Below, piece after piece: positions 59,001 through 64,000 of a DNA stretch of 64,000 nucleotides (within the stretch, counting starts at the first letter, position 1; each line of letters starts with the position of its first letter). The DNA is from Amoebophrya sp. A120. Taxonomy: Eukaryota > Sar > Dinophyceae > Syndiniales > Amoebophryaceae. The stretch spans positions 10,968,311 through 11,032,310 of the forward strand of contig CAJINV010000001.1 of NCBI GenBank assembly GCA_905178155.1, read 5' to 3'. The notes under the pieces were generated by a model. It was not told the DNA's origin and did no database searches. It was given only the letters and a program-made list of their open reading frames with translations. Position numbers and translations under genes: made by a program.

Positions 59001-62000
59001 TATCAAGGGCGGAGAGGAGCAGCGCTCGCGCCGCGGAAGGTCGCGGTCTCGGCACCGTGACCGCCAGAGGACCAACCGCCACGACGAGGACCTGCGGCCG
59101 GGCGCCGTTTCCACTCGTACCCGCGGCCGGGAGGAGGAGCTGCGCCGACATCACCTCGCAAAGACGAGGGGCGATAGGAGGAGTGGCTCTCTCCCGCGTA
59201 CCGGAACCACACCAACATCTTCTCGCCTGCAAAGTGGTACTACTTCGAGTGCGCTAGTATCTTCGACTGCAGCAGCGCCTGGGGGAGGGGGACCACAGGC
59301 ACAGCAGAGCAATGCCGAGAGGACGAACGCACGACTGCAGGAGCTCAAGGCGCTGCACAAAAACGGCACGCGGCGGCGTCAGCGGCAGGCACGGCTGCCC
59401 GGGAACCCGGTGGCAGTGGCCGGAAATCGCGGGGCGACCGACGGTTCGATGTCCATCTCGCCTCGCGAAGGCCACAGCTCGCCGTCCAACGCATTGTCCG
59501 TGGCCGTGGAGGCGGAGGAACATCACCGACAGCGGAATAAAGAGCGCAAAGACGGAGCTCCGCAACTGGCAATGGTCGAGGCAGTGGCCGAAGAGCCACC
59601 GTCGGCGGCTTCGTCCAGTAGTGGAGCGAACGAGTCGCCGCGGAGTCGGAGCAGTTCGATCTTTGAGGGTGACGGCCGCGCCTCCCGAACGGGTCCATCA
59701 GTGAGCAAGAGTCCAAGTCATCTTTTGCTGGTGAAAGATGTCAGGGGCAGCGGCGGTGGCCCGGGGACAAATCGAAGCAGTCCAGCGAAAAACGCAGAAG
59801 AAGTTCATCACGCACAGAAAAATGCAACGGCGGACGATTTTGCGCGCCGCAAGAAAAGCGCAGACGGTACAGCAGTGCCTCCACCACCACCTCCGCCGCC
59901 TCCACCACCGGAAGACAACGGCGACGTTCTGATTAAACCGCCCACGCCGATTGCGGATGCTGAGCTGCAAGGAATCCGTGCGAGGTCGCAGCTGTCGATT
60001 GCTAGTATGGACCAAGATGCGGGTGAGATGCGCGCAATCTATGACTCCATTCCGGAACCCGAGATCCTCCACGTGCCCAGCACAAACCCGTCTTCATCCA
60101 GTGCGCTCTCGTCTCCCCGTCTCGCGCCGGCAGATTCTCCCCCTTCGTTGCGAGTCGCTCCGCCCCCCGCGCCGCCACGGGCGTTTTCAGCCTTCAGCGT
60201 GGTCTCAGAAGCGCAACTGCCGGCGGGCGGCGGAGCGTCGAACCATTTGTCGTCCTCGTCGCTGAAGAAGCTCGTTCCCAAGGCTCCCAGCTGGATGCTC
60301 CCCTCGGCCGACGGCTCCCCAGCACTAGTTCCCGTCAATACCACGGTCTTGATGCATCAACACCGACCCGCATCTTCACTCCCCGATCTCGCCAGAAGTG
60401 CCGGTGTGGACGAGAGCGCGAGCAACGTCGGGACTACGACGCAGAACAACGATGCTTCAGTGCTTCTGCCGGACCGTAGCGAAGTTGTTTCGCGTGATGA
60501 TCGTCCGATGAAAACAATCCGAGAAGAATCCAAAGGGGAAGCGGGAGCTGCTTCGCCAAGAACGAGCAAGCACGAGGAATCGATTGGCGCCGCAGGGGAG
60601 CGAGCAGGCGCTGTTCCAGAGCGGGTTTCACTGGGCGGTTCCGGGAAGAAGACCCGCGTCTTCACGGTCGACCGCAAGTCGCTCAGCGAAGCGTCACCAT
60701 CAGCGCGAAAGTCGGTTGGTGACAAGTCTTCATCAAAAAATCAGGACACGTTGCGCGTGGTGCAGCGCAAATCCGTACCTGCTCCAGCAGTTGACGCGAC
60801 GACCACGGCAAAGAAGGAAGATGATGGAGCGAAGAAAGCGAGAGCAGCGGCGAACGAGGATACGACCACTTATATTGATGCGGCCGAAAGGCAAAAATCC
60901 TTGGTGGTGACCACGGAGAGAACAGGCAGACCGGAGCGCGAACATCATCCTCCCCGCTCGGGAACCGGCAGACATCGTCGTGAAAAGGAACAAAAGCGAC
61001 AGGGTACTTTGGACCGGCGAAAGGAGCCGCGCGGCCGGTATGTTGACTCGCGGTCCGATCGAGGGGCGAAGCGATCTCCGGGCCGAGGGACAAGATACCA
61101 TTCGCGGTCACGCCGTGGTGACGAGCCGTCTAGGAGCGAGAATGCCGGTGCATTCAAACCGATTCCGAGAAATACGCAGGCGGGGACAAAGGAAGGCCTC
61201 CAGGGAAGCAGTGGCGTTATTCTCGGGTCGGAGTCGAATACTTCGTCCTCGGCGAGTGCCAGTCGGGCAGTAGTACCCGTGTTCTCCCTTGCCGTCCCGC
61301 CACTTCCGAGAGAGAAATCGCCGGAAAACCGCGCTCGCGTAGTAGAAGCAGAGAAAAAACCCGCCGACCTTCATCCTTCATCCTCGAAGCTGCTGCAAGT
61401 GCCAACGGCTTCTGCGAGCCACGGCCATCGCCCCACTGGAGGGGCCAAGCGACAAAAAATTTCAATGCCTGTTGTAGAAGATAAAGACAAGCCGAAGACA
61501 AGCGGTGCGACATCGGGTGAGCCGTTACATAATTCTTCTACCGCGCCTGCTGCTGGCAGCAAGAGCGTCCCGGAAAAAACCTCAGCCGCAAAGACAGCAA
61601 ATGTAGAAGTTGCAAGGATCCCTGCTGTGGTGTCCACTTTTGTCCCGAGTGCAGTGCCCAAGAGCGCTAGTATTAAAGTAACACCGCCTGCTGTTTCGAC
61701 TTCGATCACAGCTGCGCCTGCAGCCGCGACTGGTGTAGGCATTTCAGCTCCCGTACTGAACGTGCTTCCTGTGGCGCCGGTCACTCAAAAGCCTCGTAGC
61801 CAATCAGACATGATGGAAGTCAGTAGTGACGGAGGGTCCATCTGCATCGATGGAGATCTCTCCTCCGAGGCACCCTCGGACATGTCGAATCGCCACAGGC
61901 CCGTCGCTGAAGACGAAGCTGGCCGTGGGCCGACGAGTGCGCAAGGGGTTTTGGACAAGGGTACCGAAGGCAGCTCAAGTTCTTCCTCGTCTTCGAGCAG

Positions 62001-64000
62001 CGGAGACAAAGACAAAGAGCGCCGACTCCAGTCGGTAGCTTCGGTTCCAGAGAAACTGTCACACAAAAGGCGGAGAGATCATGACGACGATTCTGAGCAC
62101 GACAAAGACGGCGCCGGAGGAGATGGTCGTGGTCCCCGCCCCTCTCGAGGTGATGCAGATGGTGCAGGAAAAAATCCACAGTCTCGTCCGAGCCAAGCAG
62201 GACAGGCCCGTTCGAAGAACGACGAGGAGCGGGTGGCAATGATCCGGCAGGCGTTGCAAGAGAAACGTGCAGCCCTCGCAGAGAAGCGGGCACAGGAGGC
62301 AGCGGCGGGCGAGAAGCAGGAGCCAGGGCGGCTTCGCTCGAAGATTCAGCAAGCCTTTCAGCGCCCGGAAGTGCAGGCATTCATCTCTCGGGCCAACACG
62401 ACCCCAGCCCTGCCGGCGGTACAGAAATCCCATCCTCGGGTTTGATCTTCAAGTTATATATTGCACATCGAAAAAATTATCTCCTGAATAATTTCTACAT
62501 TATGAATGCTTTCAGCATCGATCGATCAAGATCAACCTCCAGCCGGCGTAACATGGAAAAATGTACTGCACCATACACCACTTTCGACAGACGCAGACCC
62601 TGCCTGTGGACAAGGATCAGAACAATGCGACCTTCGCATCTTCGGCCAGTTCTGGCCTGCGAATGGGCCTTCAACGTCTGTATGAAAAACCAACTGCGTT
62701 GCAGGAGGGGCAGGTTGGACGTGGTCTGTCGCAGCCGCACGCCGAAGTAGACGTCGTGACTAGAGTGCAACCAGAGCAGCAAGTCCCGGAGCGAGGTAGA
62801 CCGAGCGCTACGGCCGCGGAAGCGGGTAGCGGGGCTCGCCTTTCTACCGCAAGCAAAAGTGAGAACAGTACAAAGGAAAAGCAGCAGCTGAGGATGGGGG
62901 CTCCGGTGCGCCCTCCTCTGGTGCTGCCTTTTCTCACAAAGCGAAAAGATAGCGATGAAGAGGCGAACGCTGCAGCTAAACGGTCGCACAATGATCTCAG
63001 AAAATTGGCCGCACAAGCGCAGGCGCGACATGACGAGGTATTGGATATCATGAAGCCGGTGCCGTCATCTCCCAAGAAGATGGAGAAAAACCGACTTTGT
63101 GTGTCGCAAGAGGCGGCGCCGGAGGTCGTGCAGAACTGCGCCGCGGGAGACAAGTCCTATCCCCCGAAAGACGACAGCGTCGATCCCGTGGAAGATGCAG
63201 GAGAAGAGCAGTTCATCATCAACGATACCATCGAAGAGTCAAGTGTTGCTGGTCCTCCAATGCTGCCAGAGGAGAGCGTGGCTGTACCTGTAGCTCCTCT
63301 GTCTATTCCAGAACCGAAAGACTCTGTTGGCAACGTTCCGGCCGACGCAGTTGTATTTCCACAAGCTGCTGTGGCAGCTGTCACAACAGCGGGTCCTAGC
63401 GCCCCCGCAGCTGCGCCCAGAGACAACGGGGAGCCCTCGGCGAGCAACGCGGAGGCTGTTGCGGATCCCATTCCCAGCCCGCCGACCTCAAGCTCGGGCT
63501 CGCCGATTGAGATTCCCAGTAGCCCCAGCTCGGCCAGGTATAATTGACAGTCTCCTGCTGCTGGTACTATGCTTGGCGTGCCTCAGGAAGTACGCAAGAA
63601 TAAAACGAAAGTGTGTAGAAGTACTCAAAATAATTCGCAGATACACAGAATTTTTTTTAGCGTGACTGACAGCACACGAGGACGACATTAGGAACGACCA
63701 TCAGTGGACGAGCGAGTTCCGAAGCTCAATGAATAAAACTCTTACCACGCAATAGGTGCACCTTGGGAGGGTTGGGTATCAGTTGGAAGCATAGCGACAC
63801 TGCTTTACCCGCGTTGAGGCAATCCGTCGACGAGGGTTTCAGCGCGTTGGCAAGTTTGTACGGCAAAGAGAGTGGCTTGGAGCTCCATGAATTCTACGTT
63901 TCTTTGCTGCAGAACCGTTCGTGGGATCTCCACAGTGTCGATCAAGAAAATCAACAAGCAACTGCGGAGGCTTCGAGTTCGTCCTCGTCTTCTCTTCTTT
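56017..64000 (+). CDS. Giant NYN/PIN-type RNase protein with disordered tail, truncated at window end
   Basis: Exons 56017-58066, 58220-62439, 62591-63537 and 63783-64000 keep phase through GT-AG introns, giving more than 2,470 residues before the window ends. A poly-Gln and Asn-rich region precedes a NYN (Zc3h12a-like) nuclease fold at about 510-683: VDCVIIDAPNVMRW, IEVVVYKPTW, FVFSRVMKHV, and LRARIVSNDKYRDYL with conserved acidic residues. This fold cleaves RNA in related proteins. The tail is Arg/Ser/Pro-rich with RSRSRHRDR segments and a ten-Pro tract. Exon 4 reads ALRQSVDEGFSALASL, KESGLELHEFYVSLL, resembling a motif in the first gene. The exon at 58220 has no early ATG and its phase matches, so the two large frames are one gene. 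The start may lie upstream of 56017. Confidence 0.75.

Noticed and set aside
58222-62445. The 4.2-kb frame as a separate gene
   Set aside because: It has no early ATG, starts right after a tttgcag acceptor, and its phase matches a donor in the NYN exon.
62561-63547. The 987-bp frame as its own gene starting at 62561
   Set aside because: An acceptor at 62590 and phase agreement with the previous exon make it a downstream exon of the NYN gene.
1-64000. tRNA or rRNA genes
   Set aside because: No B-box-like GGTTCGAATCC or rRNA core motif was seen by eye; a covariance-model search would be decisive.

Overview
The window looks like nuclear DNA of an alveolate from the dinoflagellate lineage, possibly a syndinian parasite such as Amoebophrya. 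Four observations point there. Every supportable gene lies on the + strand, as in unidirectional dinoflagellate gene arrays. Most genes are cut by short introns whose donors are mostly GTAC or GTAT rather than GTAAG. Several introns are transposon-like introner elements with terminal inverted repeats and 5-bp target duplications. Two cilia-associated proteins (B9D1-like and MEIG1-like) are present, so the organism builds flagella. The species assignment is inference from sequence alone.

Layout. 0-7 kb: a long protein with two degenerate Nudix-like domains, interrupted near its 5' end by an introner. 7-13 kb: a short RS-containing protein, a B9D1-type transition-zone protein and a multi-pass membrane protein. 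14-18 kb: an NTF2/SnoaL-like membrane-anchored protein, a CstF-64 hinge/C-terminal-domain protein containing an introner, and a small two-exon gene. 18-25 kb: a 2.1-kb-codon trehalose-6-phosphate synthase/phosphatase fusion with decayed catalytic motifs and two introners only 28 bp apart. 25.4-28.6 kb: a G+C-rich, gene-poor island with a 13-bp satellite and an inverted repeat. 28.6-32 kb: a secreted protein and a small RING protein. 32-40 kb: a 2,530-residue PDZ plus adenylate-kinase protein. 41-47 kb: MEIG1, a G-patch protein and an ankyrin-like protein. 48-54 kb: a seven-exon zinc-binding/WW-like protein, an unresolved exon cluster and a four-helix membrane protein. 56-64 kb: a giant gene with a NYN/PIN-type RNase domain and a long disordered tail that runs off the window.

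The most informative signal is the introner system. In the trehalose synthase and CstF-64 genes, removing the element plus one copy of its 5-bp duplication restores the conserved protein family exactly, which implies splicing at boundaries that are not GT-AG. Gene functions fall into flagellum building (B9D1, MEIG1, perhaps the adenylate kinase), RNA processing (CstF-64, G-patch, RS-like, NYN RNase) and carbohydrate signalling (trehalose synthase family). No operon-like link between neighbours is evident.
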